From: Coraliomargarita_B sp036735565
Lineage (GTDB): Bacteria; Verrucomicrobiota; Verrucomicrobiia; Opitutales; Coraliomargaritaceae
DNA length: 19,809 nucleotides
Reading direction: 5' to 3'
Assembly: GCA_036735565.1 (NCBI GenBank)
Contig: DAINOC010000048.1
Location: forward strand, 1 to 19,809
Shown: piece by piece, positions 1-8,494 of the stretch
Numbering within the stretch: the stretch's first letter is position 1
Layout: each line of letters begins with the position of its first letter
Program-made: the position numbers and the translations under genes
Notes under the pieces: model-generated
Database searches by the model: none
Told to the model about the DNA's origin: nothing
What the model saw: the letters and a program-made list of their open reading frames with translations, nothing else

Positions 1-389
1 CCAACCAGTTCGACGTGCTCTTCACGGAGAACATGTTCGGCGACATCCTCTCCGATGAGATGGGCGTGATCTGCGGCTCCCTCGGCATGCTCGCCTCCGC
101 CAGCCTCGGCGCCGAGAAAAACAGCCTCGGCCTGCCCTTCGGCCTCTATGAGCCCTCGGGCGGCACCGCACCCGACATCGCCGGCAAGGGCATCGCCAAC
201 CCCTGCGCCCAGATCCTCTCCGGTGCCCTCATGCTCCGCTACAGCTTCGGCGAGCTCGAAGCCGCCGCCGCCATCGAAGCCGCCGTCAAAAAAGCCGTCA
301 CCTCCGGCCACCGCACCGGCGACATCGCCTTCGGCCTCGACCCCATCAACACCAAGCAAATGGGCGACGCCGTGCTGGCCAATCTCTGA
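1..389 (+). CDS. leuB: 3-isopropylmalate dehydrogenase, C-terminal part (cut by the window edge)
   Basis: The enzyme oxidises and decarboxylates 3-isopropylmalate to 2-oxoisocaproate with NAD in cytosolic leucine biosynthesis. The first complete codon is at base 3 and the stop is TGA at 387-389. About 128 C-terminal residues are visible. The stretch ENMFGDILSDE is the conserved metal- and substrate-binding region of the isocitrate/isopropylmalate dehydrogenase family. GLYEPSGGTAPDIAGKGIAN is the LeuB signature that contributes to NAD binding, and it separates LeuB from isocitrate dehydrogenase. The tail is ordinary and full-length, so the gene is truncated only by the window boundary. The next gene starts 55 bases downstream on the same strand, but that gene sits in a repeat-flanked element and is probably not a functional operon partner. 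A strong inverted repeat spans the stop codon. The family call is very secure. Confidence 0.96.
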   Translation, partial: NQFDVLFTENMFGDILSDEMGVICGSLGMLASASLGAEKNSLGLPFGLYEPSGGTAPDIAGKGIANPCAQILSGALMLRYSFGELEAAAAIEAAVKKAVTSGHRTGDIAFGLDPINTKQMGDAVLANL

Positions 390-408
390 GCGCTTGGCCA
401 GCACGGCG
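368..408 (+). terminator. Perfect hairpin spanning the leuB stop codon, possible transcription end
   Basis: Bases 368-382 and 394-408 form a perfect 15-bp inverted repeat (left arm CGCCGTGCTGGCCAA) with an 11-base loop that holds the leuB TGA. No T-run follows the right arm, so it is not a classical intrinsic terminator. It could be a terminator of another kind, an mRNA 3'-end stabiliser, or part of the adjoining element, because the right arm ends exactly where the GAACATTGAACG repeats begin. Confidence 0.5.
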
Positions 409-445
409 AACATTGAACGTCGAACGTCCAACATTGAACGTCGAA
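408..445. repeat. Left flanking repeat: two 16-bp direct copies
   Basis: AACATTGAACGTCGAA occurs at 409-424 and again at 430-445, a 21-base period joined by CGTCC. The array ends on the ATG of the four-helix-bundle gene, so the repeat also supplies the sequence just before that start. Related motifs in the opposite orientation lie at 880-920. Confidence 0.9.
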
Positions 446-864
446 TGAGCTACGAGCAGGAGGATTTCGATTGGAGTGATTGGCTACTCGAGGAAGGGCG
501 TCCGGTCTATGATCTCGAAGAGCGCTTGCTTGATTTCTCCGCGAGTATCATTCGACTCACGCAAAAAATCGAAAGATCGGAAGCAGGAAGACATGTAACG
601 GATCAAATTATCCGATCGGGAACATCGCCTCTTGCAAACCATGGAGAGGCACAAGCGGCGGAATCGCCTCAGGACTTCATTCATAAACTCAAAATTTCCC
701 TTAAGGAGCTACGAGAGACGCAGCGCTGGCTCAAACTGATCCAAAGGGTGCCCTTGATGCAAAACTCCGAATCGCTCAGCCGCCTGCTCGACGAAACGGA
801 TCAACTCATCCGCATTTTTGTTTCGAGTATCAACACGGCACGAAAGCGGACTCAAAAATCCTAA
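445..864 (+). CDS. Four helix bundle protein, S23 / 23S rRNA intervening-sequence protein family
   Basis: The product has 139 residues, the usual size for this family. The family is a small cytosolic all-helical bundle, related to the Avd accessory protein of diversity-generating retroelements, and thought to bind nucleic acid. The molecular role of stand-alone copies is not known. The family core is clear: DLEERLLDFSASIIRL for the first helix, then QIIRSGTSPLANHGEAQAAE, then DFIHKLKISLKELRETQRWL, and a final helix that carries INTARKR. I chose the ATG at 445 because the family fold begins about 20 residues later and the longer reading upstream only translates the leuB 3' end in another frame. 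No Shine-Dalgarno sequence precedes it; the upstream bases are repeat. Base composition is more AT-rich than the neighbours, consistent with transfer. The family call is secure, the function is not. Confidence 0.9.
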   Translation: MSYEQEDFDWSDWLLEEGRPVYDLEERLLDFSASIIRLTQKIERSEAGRHVTDQIIRSGTSPLANHGEAQAAESPQDFIHKLKISLKELRETQRWLKLIQRVPLMQNSESLSRLLDETDQLIRIFVSSINTARKRTQKS

Positions 865-879
865 TTTAAACCAACCAGC

Positions 880-920
880 TATTCGATGTTGGACGTTCCC
901 TGTTCAATGTTCGATGTTCC
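880..920. repeat. Right flanking repeat, inverted relative to the left array
   Basis: The segment contains ATTCGATGTTGGACGTTC and TGTTCAATGTTCGATGTTC, which read on the minus strand as GAACGTCCAACATCGAAT and GAACATCGAACATTGAACA. These match the left-end motif family. An ATG at 886 lies inside this repeat in frame with alaS, and it would add 13 residues (MLDVPCSMFDVPK) encoded entirely by repeat and junction. Confidence 0.85.
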
Positions 921-924
921 CAAG

Positions 925-3732
<2,808 letters not shown>

Positions 3733-3741
3733 TCGCCGGGA

Positions 3742-3990
3742 TCAGCACACCTTCCATTTATCGATCGATTCTGCTTGCTCGCGCTTTGATGACTCCATCG
3801 CCAGAAGCTCCGAATCGTTGAAAAAAGGCGGAGCACCGTCCCACATTACAAGCAACTCACCCGCAGTGACCGGCGTATCCACCCAGCGTGCACGCATCAC
3901 AATGAGACTGAAAGAATCCCCGGGTCCGCGACGCTGACGAACCAACCGCTCGTAGGCGGACTCGCTCAACGATATTCTCTTCGAGGCCAT
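3742..3990 (-). CDS. VapB-like (DUF217-type) antitoxin, apparently without its toxin
   Basis: The product has 82 residues. The N-terminus, ASKRISLSESAYERL followed by GDSFSLIVMRARW, matches the short ribbon-helix-helix-like DNA-binding start of the archaeal/bacterial VapB antitoxin group (PF02697, DUF217). The C-terminal half (AGELLVMWDGAPPFF to DKWKVC) would be the toxin-binding tail. Such antitoxins usually repress their own operon and neutralise a VapC PIN-domain RNase encoded immediately downstream. Here the stop codon is 9 bases from the convergent alaS stop, leaving no room for a toxin, and no PIN-like reading frame is visible upstream. I chose the ATG at 3990 because the family begins MASKR; a longer reading from 4038 adds 16 residues without family resemblance. 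It may be a remnant, an anti-addiction solitary antitoxin, or act on a toxin encoded elsewhere. Confidence 0.7.
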   Translation of the reverse strand: MASKRISLSESAYERLVRQRRGPGDSFSLIVMRARWVDTPVTAGELLVMWDGAPPFFNDSELLAMESSKREQAESIDKWKVC

Positions 3991-4190
3991 CACCCAAACA
4001 AAACAGAGGTGGTCGGTGTATGGCAATTCATTAAGCATTTCCTCCCAAAATCAGCCGAAACCGCTTACCTTCCCGGACTCAAGTGTGCCATCAACCATAA
4101 GCCAACCCGTTGGCGCGATGCCTGCCCAAAAACCACCCCTCCAGAACTCTCGAAGCGCAGCGCAGACCCTCCATCCGCGTCCTGCATCTT

Positions 4191-4222
4191 GTCCGGCGTA
4201 GCTCGGAGAGCGTAGACGGAAG
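4191..4222 (+). repeat. Dispersed repeat copy A, GTCCGGCGTAGC type
   Basis: The copy starts GTCCGGCGTAGC and ends GAGCGTAGACGGAAG. It shares its start and end with copies at 4253-4281 and 5421-5448 (the latter inverted), and its start with 19720-19730. The common plan is GTCC-(g/a)(c/g)C(g/a)TAGC, a variable middle, then GCG(t/a)(a/c)(g/-) and GGAAG. Confidence 0.7.
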
Positions 4223-4252
4223 CTCACAGAGCGACGCATGGAAGCTCGACTT

Positions 4253-4281
4253 GTCCACCATAGCCTTGGCGACGGAGGAAG
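4253..4281 (+). repeat. Dispersed repeat copy B, diverged
   Basis: The copy reads GTCCACCATAGCC, then TTGGCGACGGAGGAAG. It is 30 bases downstream of copy A in the same orientation and is the most diverged of the copies in the window. Confidence 0.55.
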
Positions 4282-4300
4282 AGCGACGGACGGGCGCAAC

Positions 4301-4356
4301 TCTCCACCACTCCAATCCTCCACCTCTCCAACACTCCACCAATCCACCTCCCTTCC
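4301..4356 (+). repeat. Low-complexity CTCCA-rich pyrimidine tract
   Basis: CTCCA/CTCCACC units recur irregularly at 4302, 4309-4313, 4318-4322, 4326-4330 and 4334-4338, with almost no G on the plus strand. The tract is followed immediately by the hairpin at 4354-4368. It lies in the 5' leader of pyrB if transcription begins upstream of it. No protein function is suggested. Confidence 0.7.
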
Positions 4357-4368
4357 GCCGCAGGCGGA
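4354..4368 (+). other. Small GC hairpin in the pyrB leader
   Basis: TCCGCC at 4354-4359 pairs with GGCGGA at 4363-4368 over a 3-base loop, and CCGCAAAAAAT follows 67 bases before the pyrB start. It resembles the core of the dispersed GTCCGCC repeat family, so it may be a repeat remnant rather than an attenuator. Confidence 0.4.
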
Positions 4369-4435
4369 CCGCAAAAAATCTCGTTGCCCTTTCAAGCCAG
4401 CGCGGCAGCTTCCCTTTCGATCCCGAAAAAACCGT

Positions 4436-5398
4436 ATGACTGCAAGCTTAGCCTGGACCCGGAAAGACCTGATCGACGTGGAACCCCTCTCGCGCGCCGA
4501 GATCGAGACGATCTTCACGGCCGCGACCGCTTTCAAGCGGGCCATGGAGGCCGACGACAAGAAGCAGCCCTACCTCGAGGGCCGCACCGTGGTGAACCTC
4601 TTTCTCGAGCCCAGCACCCGCACCCGCCTGGCCTTCGAGGTCGCGGCGAGCCGCCTCAGCGCCGACACCATCACGGTGACCGGTGAGGCCAGCAGCCTAA
4701 CCAAGGGCGAAACCCTGCGCGACACCGCCCGCAACATGGAGGCCCTCAAGGCCGATATGATCATCATGCGCCACGCCGCCTCGGGGGCACCCAACTACCT
4801 GAGCAAAGTCGTCAACATTCCGGTTATCAATGCGGGCGACGGCTCCCACGCCCACCCCACCCAGGCCCTGCTCGACGCCTTCACCCTGCTGGAGAAGTTC
4901 GACAGCCTCGATGGTAAAAAAATCACTATCCTCGGCGACATCCTCTTCAGCCGCGTCGCCCGGTCCAATATTTTCTGCCTCAAGGCGCTGGGCGCGGAAG
5001 TCACCCTCGCCGGACCGAGCACGCTGGTGCCCAAGCGCTTCGAAGCCCTCGGCGTGCGTGTCTCCCACAACCTGAAAGATGCCCTCGACGATGCCGATGC
5101 CGTCATGCTCCTGCGCATTCAGCACGAGCGGCAAACGGCTACCCACTTCCCCTCCATCGGCGAATACACCAGCTCCTTCGGCCTCAATAAGGCCCGCGCC
5201 GCCTGGCTCAAGCCAGGTGCCATCATCATGCACCCCGGCCCCATCAACCGGGGCGTCGAGATCGACTCCGAGCTGGCCGACTCCAGTCAGTCCGTCATTC
5301 TCCGCCAAGTGACCAACGGCATCGTCGTCCGCATGGCCGTGCTCCATCTCTGCCACTGCGCCCACAAAGGTAAAGCCATCGAACTGCCAACCACCTGA
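4436..5398 (+). CDS. pyrB: Aspartate carbamoyltransferase, catalytic subunit
   Basis: The enzyme condenses carbamoyl phosphate with aspartate to N-carbamoylaspartate, the committed step of cytosolic pyrimidine synthesis. The product is 320 residues, normal for a catalytic chain. The carbamoyl-phosphate loop S60-T-R-T-R64 sits in FLEPSTRTR. SLTKGETLRDT is the adjacent lysine-bearing loop that completes a neighbouring active site. H140-P-T-Q143 is the second carbamoyl-phosphate motif, and HPGPINRGVEI from residue 266 is the C-terminal aspartate-domain motif. I chose the ATG at 4436 because the family sequence starts just after it; a longer in-frame reading from 4238 only translates the upstream repeat. 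No clear Shine-Dalgarno sequence precedes it. There is no pyrI regulatory chain or pyrC next door. The gene converges with the DUF2126 operon at a shared hairpin. The STRTR and HPTQ motifs favour aspartate over ornithine carbamoyltransferase. Confidence 0.95.
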   Translation: MTASLAWTRKDLIDVEPLSRAEIETIFTAATAFKRAMEADDKKQPYLEGRTVVNLFLEPSTRTRLAFEVAASRLSADTITVTGEASSLTKGETLRDTARNMEALKADMIIMRHAASGAPNYLSKVVNIPVINAGDGSHAHPTQALLDAFTLLEKFDSLDGKKITILGDILFSRVARSNIFCLKALGAEVTLAGPSTLVPKRFEALGVRVSHNLKDALDDADAVMLLRIQHERQTATHFPSIGEYTSSFGLNKARAAWLKPGAIIMHPGPINRGVEIDSELADSSQSVILRQVTNGIVVRMAVLHLCHCAHKGKAIELPTT

Positions 5399-5412
5399 AC
5401 CGCCCCGCGGAA

Positions 5413-5463
5413 GGGCCCGGCTTCCGCCTTCGCGAAGCTACGGCGGACATGCCGTCCGGGCCC
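5413..5463. terminator. Hairpin between convergent pyrB and the DUF2126 operon
   Basis: GGGCCCGG at 5413-5420 pairs perfectly with CCGGGCCC at 5456-5463. An inner stem, TCCGCC at 5423-5428 with GGCGGA at 5442-5447, extends the fold. It lies 14 bases after the pyrB stop and 9 bases from the stop of the opposing gene, the place where a bidirectional terminator is expected. There is no T-run on either side, so intrinsic termination is unproven. Confidence 0.5.
5421..5448 (-). repeat. Dispersed repeat copy C, inverted, inside the hairpin
   Basis: Read on the minus strand it begins GTCCGCCGTAGCTTCGCG and ends AAGGCGGAAG, the same plan as copies A and B. Its ends form the inner stem of the pyrB/DUF2126 hairpin, so repeat and terminator-like structure coincide. 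Confidence 0.65.
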
Positions 5464-5472
5464 CGCTCAAGG

Positions 5473-7602
5473 TCAGCCGGCATCACCCCCCGCTGCCACC
5501 TGACGGCGCAGGTCGAGGGTATAGCGATACTCCGGAGCCAGATCAGCGCGCTGGATCACCGCTTGGCGCTCCACCAGATCCGGTGCTGTCTGCCAGCGCT
5601 CACGACGCCGCTCCGCCGCGACGGCATCACTCACCGGCAGCCCATCATAAATCGGGGCAAATGGATTCCAGAAAAAATAGCGCATGGCTTGCTGCACCAT
5701 ACCGCTGCGGCGACTGACCCACTCCAGAGCCAGCGGTGACTGAATCGGCACATGCGGGTGCAGGGCCGGATAGGCACTGGCGCACTTGTAGCGAAGCCCA
5801 CAAATCATCCGCCCGCCCACCTGCTTAAACGGCACCTCGACCCCGTTGGCCAGGAGGCAGCCATTCTCCAGCAGCGAGGCATCCGAGAGCGTCAGTTCGA
5901 TCCGGTCGCTGGAGTTGTCCACCACCCGCACGGTTGCCGTGCCCCGGCTCTCCTCCGCCATCAGCGGCCAGGACTCAAAGGCCCGGCGCAAAACGATGCG
6001 GCCTTCATCGAGGGCCATCTCGCCCAGCACCGGGCAGCGGAACTGATAGGCTTCACGTAGCCACTCCGGATCGAAGGCAAAGCCATGGGCCCGTAAGTCC
6101 TCACAAATCGCCACAAAGTCCTCCCACAAAAAAGACGGGAGAAAATACCGGTCGTGCAGGTCCGGACCAAAGCGCACCAGCGGCTCCCGGAACGGCGCCT
6201 TGAAGAGCCGCGCCAGCACCGTCCGCACAAAGAGCGCGATCCGCGACATGGTCGCCGCATCCTGAAAGGTCTCAAAGGCCCGAAACTCCACGATCCCCAG
6301 GCAGCCATTGGGCAGCGCATAGTTGTGAAACTTGTCGAAACAGAGTTCGGCACGGTGCGTGTTGCCGGAGGAATCGGTCAGCAGATTCTTCAGAAACTGA
6401 TCGATGCCCTCGCCATCGGGTCGGTAGGTCGTGTTTTCGATCCCCTGACAGGCGACCTCCAGCTCGTAAAGCCCGTGCGAAGGCCCCTCATCGACCCGCG
6501 GCGCCTGACTGCCCGAGCCCACATACTGCCCGCTGAAGAGGTAGGACAGCGCCGGGTGATGCTGCCAGTAGCGCAGCACCGAGGTGATGCGTCCGGGGTC
6601 CGCCAAAAAGGGGTTGCGCGCCAGATCCGGGCCGCCGAAGGCCAGGTGTGAACCACCACCCGTCCCATGGATGGCCCCGTTGAGTTGCCGCTTGGTCAGG
6701 CCCAGCCCGACACTGGCCGCCGCCGCCGCACACTGTTTGAGCACCCGGTCGTAATCCTCCCAGCGGCCACAGGGCGGCAGATTCACCTCCAACACCCCAG
6801 GGTCGGCCGCCAGGCCGAGCTTGACCAGTGCGCCACCGCTCTTGTCCGGTCCGTAACCGCAGAAAACAACATCCCGCAGATCGAGGAGCTCCAACTGCTC
6901 GCGCACCAGGCGGATCAAAGCCTGAAAGGCCGGCCATTCCAGCGGCGGTATAAATATCTCCAGCGCACCCCGCCGCACCTCGACAGTGAGCGCACTGCGG
7001 GAACAGCCCTCCGGCAGATCACCCAGGGGCAGGCGCAGGCCCACCGGACTGTCGCCCGCGAAGAGGGCGATCGGCCGCCGCTTCGTGTAGGGCCATGCCG
7101 TCGAATGCCACCTGCGACCATCATGCTGCAGCGGCAAGACCCAACCGGCGTGAGCGTCCCGACTCTCCTGCTCCACCGCTTCCAATACAAACCGCTTGAG
7201 CCGCAGCTTGCGGGCCAGGCGATCAATAAAATGCGTGGCAGCCTCCGCAGAATTGACGCCATCACGATCATCCAGCAACAAGCGGTCGGTCTCCGGCCAA
7301 AGCGGCGTGCCGTCGACTTGGTGCATGATGAGCACATTCCAGCGGGGCAGCGGCTCCCCGGGATACCACTTGCCGAAAACCTGCATCGCCAATGCTCCGG
7401 GATAGACCATCTTCACCAGTGATGCCGCCATCCGCCGGGCGTAGCCCAGCTTCTCCTCGCCCATCGCCGTGGTGTGCCATTCGTCGGCCAGCGGCTGATC
7501 GGGCACAAAGGTGGGCTCGCCGCCCATCGTCAGCTCGATGCTCTGCCCTGCCAACCAGGCATCGACGGCCGCAGCCAGTTGTTCGGGATGCGCCTCAGCC
7601 AT
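5473..7602 (-). CDS. DUF2126 putative amidoligase (transglutaminase-associated)
   Basis: The product is 709 residues of the DUF2126 family (PF09899), predicted by comparative genomics to be a glutamine-synthetase-fold COOH-NH2 ligase; the substrate is unknown. Landmarks are TMGGEPTFV at residues 25-33, DKSGGALVKLG and GVLEVNLPP near 250-275, and HGTGGGSHLAFGG near 310. SYLFSGQYVGSGSQAPRVDE follows near 350-370, then CLGIVEFRAFE, the usual family-signature order. In many bacteria this region is fused behind a transglutaminase domain in a protein of about 1,100 residues. Here the transglutaminase is a separate upstream gene that overlaps it by 8 bases, which suggests gene fission or an ancestral unfused form. 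A strong AGGAGG lies 6 bases before the ATG, inside the upstream gene. It is the last gene of the operon. The family call is secure and the activity is predicted only. Confidence 0.88.
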   Translation of the reverse strand: MAEAHPEQLAAAVDAWLAGQSIELTMGGEPTFVPDQPLADEWHTTAMGEEKLGYARRMAASLVKMVYPGALAMQVFGKWYPGEPLPRWNVLIMHQVDGTPLWPETDRLLLDDRDGVNSAEAATHFIDRLARKLRLKRFVLEAVEQESRDAHAGWVLPLQHDGRRWHSTAWPYTKRRPIALFAGDSPVGLRLPLGDLPEGCSRSALTVEVRRGALEIFIPPLEWPAFQALIRLVREQLELLDLRDVVFCGYGPDKSGGALVKLGLAADPGVLEVNLPPCGRWEDYDRVLKQCAAAAASVGLGLTKRQLNGAIHGTGGGSHLAFGGPDLARNPFLADPGRITSVLRYWQHHPALSYLFSGQYVGSGSQAPRVDEGPSHGLYELEVACQGIENTTYRPDGEGIDQFLKNLLTDSSGNTHRAELCFDKFHNYALPNGCLGIVEFRAFETFQDAATMSRIALFVRTVLARLFKAPFREPLVRFGPDLHDRYFLPSFLWEDFVAICEDLRAHGFAFDPEWLREAYQFRCPVLGEMALDEGRIVLRRAFESWPLMAEESRGTATVRVVDNSSDRIELTLSDASLLENGCLLANGVEVPFKQVGGRMICGLRYKCASAYPALHPHVPIQSPLALEWVSRRSGMVQQAMRYFFWNPFAPIYDGLPVSDAVAAERRRERWQTAPDLVERQAVIQRADLAPEYRYTLDLRRQVAAGGDAG

Positions 7603-8494
7603 GGCTCACCTCCTCGATCTCCAGCTCGACCCGCATCTGCGCTTGAACGTTTCCGGTCTTGGAGAAGTAGGCGCCCCGGATGGGATTAACCGCCAGCGGA
7701 TCGTGCGACACAGCACAGGGCAAAAAGTAGTGATTGGCTACAATCCCGTTTGTCGGGTCGAAGCCCTTCCATCCGGCACCGGGCAGATACACCTCGACCC
7801 AGGCATGCATCGAACCGACCGCGCGGTTGAATGCGTGCGCGCCCCCGTCCTCCCCTACCGGCGGATCAAAGAGGTAGCCACTGACAAAGCGGGCCGCCAA
7901 CCCCAACTGGCGCACAACCGCCATGAACAGCACCGCCATGTCGCGGCAAGACCCCGTGCGCAACTGCAGCGTCTCATCGGCGCTCTGCACGCCCTCCTCG
8001 TAGCGGGCCTGGTAGGCGACATCCCGGCGCACCGCCACCGATAAATCCCAGAGTAACTGCACCACGCTCGGGTGCCGCATCGGCTCCGGAACCGCAGCAT
8101 AAAACCAGTCGAGCACCCTCAGGGCTCCCAAAGGTGCCGACTTACCCATGAAGGGTTGCAAGGCCTGTTCCTCCTCTGCCCGGTAAGCGAAGGGGAAGCC
8201 CACCGCGTAGGGCTCCAATATAAAATCAAAGGGATTCTCCTCCAGGACCTCGACCCGCTGCACGGCGGTGAAGGTCAGTTCCGAAGCCTCCTGCAGGCCA
8301 AAGTTGCAAACCCGCACCGCGTTGCCGTAGACGTCGCGCACCCAGCGCTGGCGGGACTCCGGTTGCGTCGTCACCTCAAAGGCGTGGACCCGGCGGCTAT
8401 GGCTCTCCAGTGTCCGGAGAAATAAGGCATGCTCACCGAAGCTCACGGCCCCGTCGTAAACGTGTGTCGTGATGTGATTGATGGAAAGTATCAT
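7595..8494 (-). CDS. Transglutaminase-like cysteine protease/amidase family protein (second copy)
   Basis: The product has 299 residues with the bacterial transglutaminase N-terminal beta region (MILSINHITTHVYD, then a DVYGN motif at 54-58) and a transglutaminase core. The catalytic triad is intact: C183 in GSCRDMA, H230 in MHAWVEV and D246 in FDPTNG. Such proteins cleave or form amide bonds through a thioester. No signal peptide or membrane segment is visible, so a cytosolic site is likely. The start ATG overlaps the TGA of the upstream transglutaminase in ATGA, and its own end overlaps the DUF2126 start by 8 bases, so translation of the three is probably coupled. It corresponds to the N-terminal half of the usual transglutaminase-DUF2126 fusion protein. 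Substrate is unknown; protease, amidase or true transglutaminase activity cannot be told apart from sequence. Confidence 0.9.
   Translation of the reverse strand: MILSINHITTHVYDGAVSFGEHALFLRTLESHSRRVHAFEVTTQPESRQRWVRDVYGNAVRVCNFGLQEASELTFTAVQRVEVLEENPFDFILEPYAVGFPFAYRAEEEQALQPFMGKSAPLGALRVLDWFYAAVPEPMRHPSVVQLLWDLSVAVRRDVAYQARYEEGVQSADETLQLRTGSCRDMAVLFMAVVRQLGLAARFVSGYLFDPPVGEDGGAHAFNRAVGSMHAWVEVYLPGAGWKGFDPTNGIVANHYFLPCAVSHDPLAVNPIRGAYFSKTGNVQAQMRVELEIEEVSHG
7609..7614 (-). promoter_or_regulatory. Strong Shine-Dalgarno sequence for the DUF2126 gene, inside the preceding gene
   Basis: AGGAGG on the minus strand lies 6 bases before the ATG at 7602 and within the final codons of the upstream transglutaminase gene. 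Most other starts in the window have weak or no such site, so it both fixes this start and suggests re-initiation after the preceding stop. Confidence 0.75.

Larger units (their letters stand above)
408..920. mobile_element. Four-helix-bundle (S23/IVP) gene with flanking inverted repeats, candidate small mobile element
   Basis: The unit of about 510 bases lies between leuB and alaS. Its left end holds two copies of AACATTGAACGTCGAA. Its right end carries the same motif family in inverted orientation, including ATGTTGGACGTTC at 886-898, the exact reverse complement of GAACGTCCAACAT at 422-434. The gene inside is visibly poorer in G and C than leuB and alaS. S23-family proteins were first found encoded by intervening sequences inserted in 23S rRNA genes of Leptospira and relatives. 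Here the unit is between protein genes. No transposase is present and no clear target-site duplication is visible, so mobility is inferred only from the architecture and composition. Confidence 0.45.
4091..4300. repeat. Composite dispersed-repeat region upstream of pyrB
   Basis: The 445-base gap between the antitoxin start and pyrB holds no convincing gene. This stretch, read on the minus strand, gives a frame with the phrases MVDKSSFHASLCELPSTLSE and MEGLRCASRVLEGWF. I remember these as recurring junk translations in Verrucomicrobiota genomes; that is a recollection, not a search. It includes two copies of a short GTCCrsCrTAGC-type motif (4191-4222 and 4253-4281). No promoter or RNA gene could be assigned with confidence. 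Confidence 0.5.

Noticed and set aside
408..445. Spaced direct repeats as a CRISPR array
   Set aside because: There are only two 16-base units separated by 5 bases, with no cas gene; the motif is an element end.
886..924. Upstream in-frame start for alaS that adds 13 residues
   Set aside because: The added codons are flanking-repeat sequence and the AlaRS family begins at the ATG at 925.
4238..4435. Longer pyrB reading frame with 66 extra N-terminal residues
   Set aside because: The extension translates the repeat island and pyrimidine tract; carbamoyltransferase sequence starts at 4436.
4051..4560. Minus-strand reading frames over the pyrB leader as hypothetical proteins or a VapC toxin
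   Set aside because: They cover repeat sequence and run into pyrB on the other strand, and no PIN-domain acidic residue pattern is visible.
7595..7602. Frameshift pseudogene of a transglutaminase-DUF2126 fusion
   Set aside because: The downstream gene has its own ATG and a strong binding site at the right distance, so two intact genes is the simpler reading. A sequencing indel is still possible and is noted in the findings.
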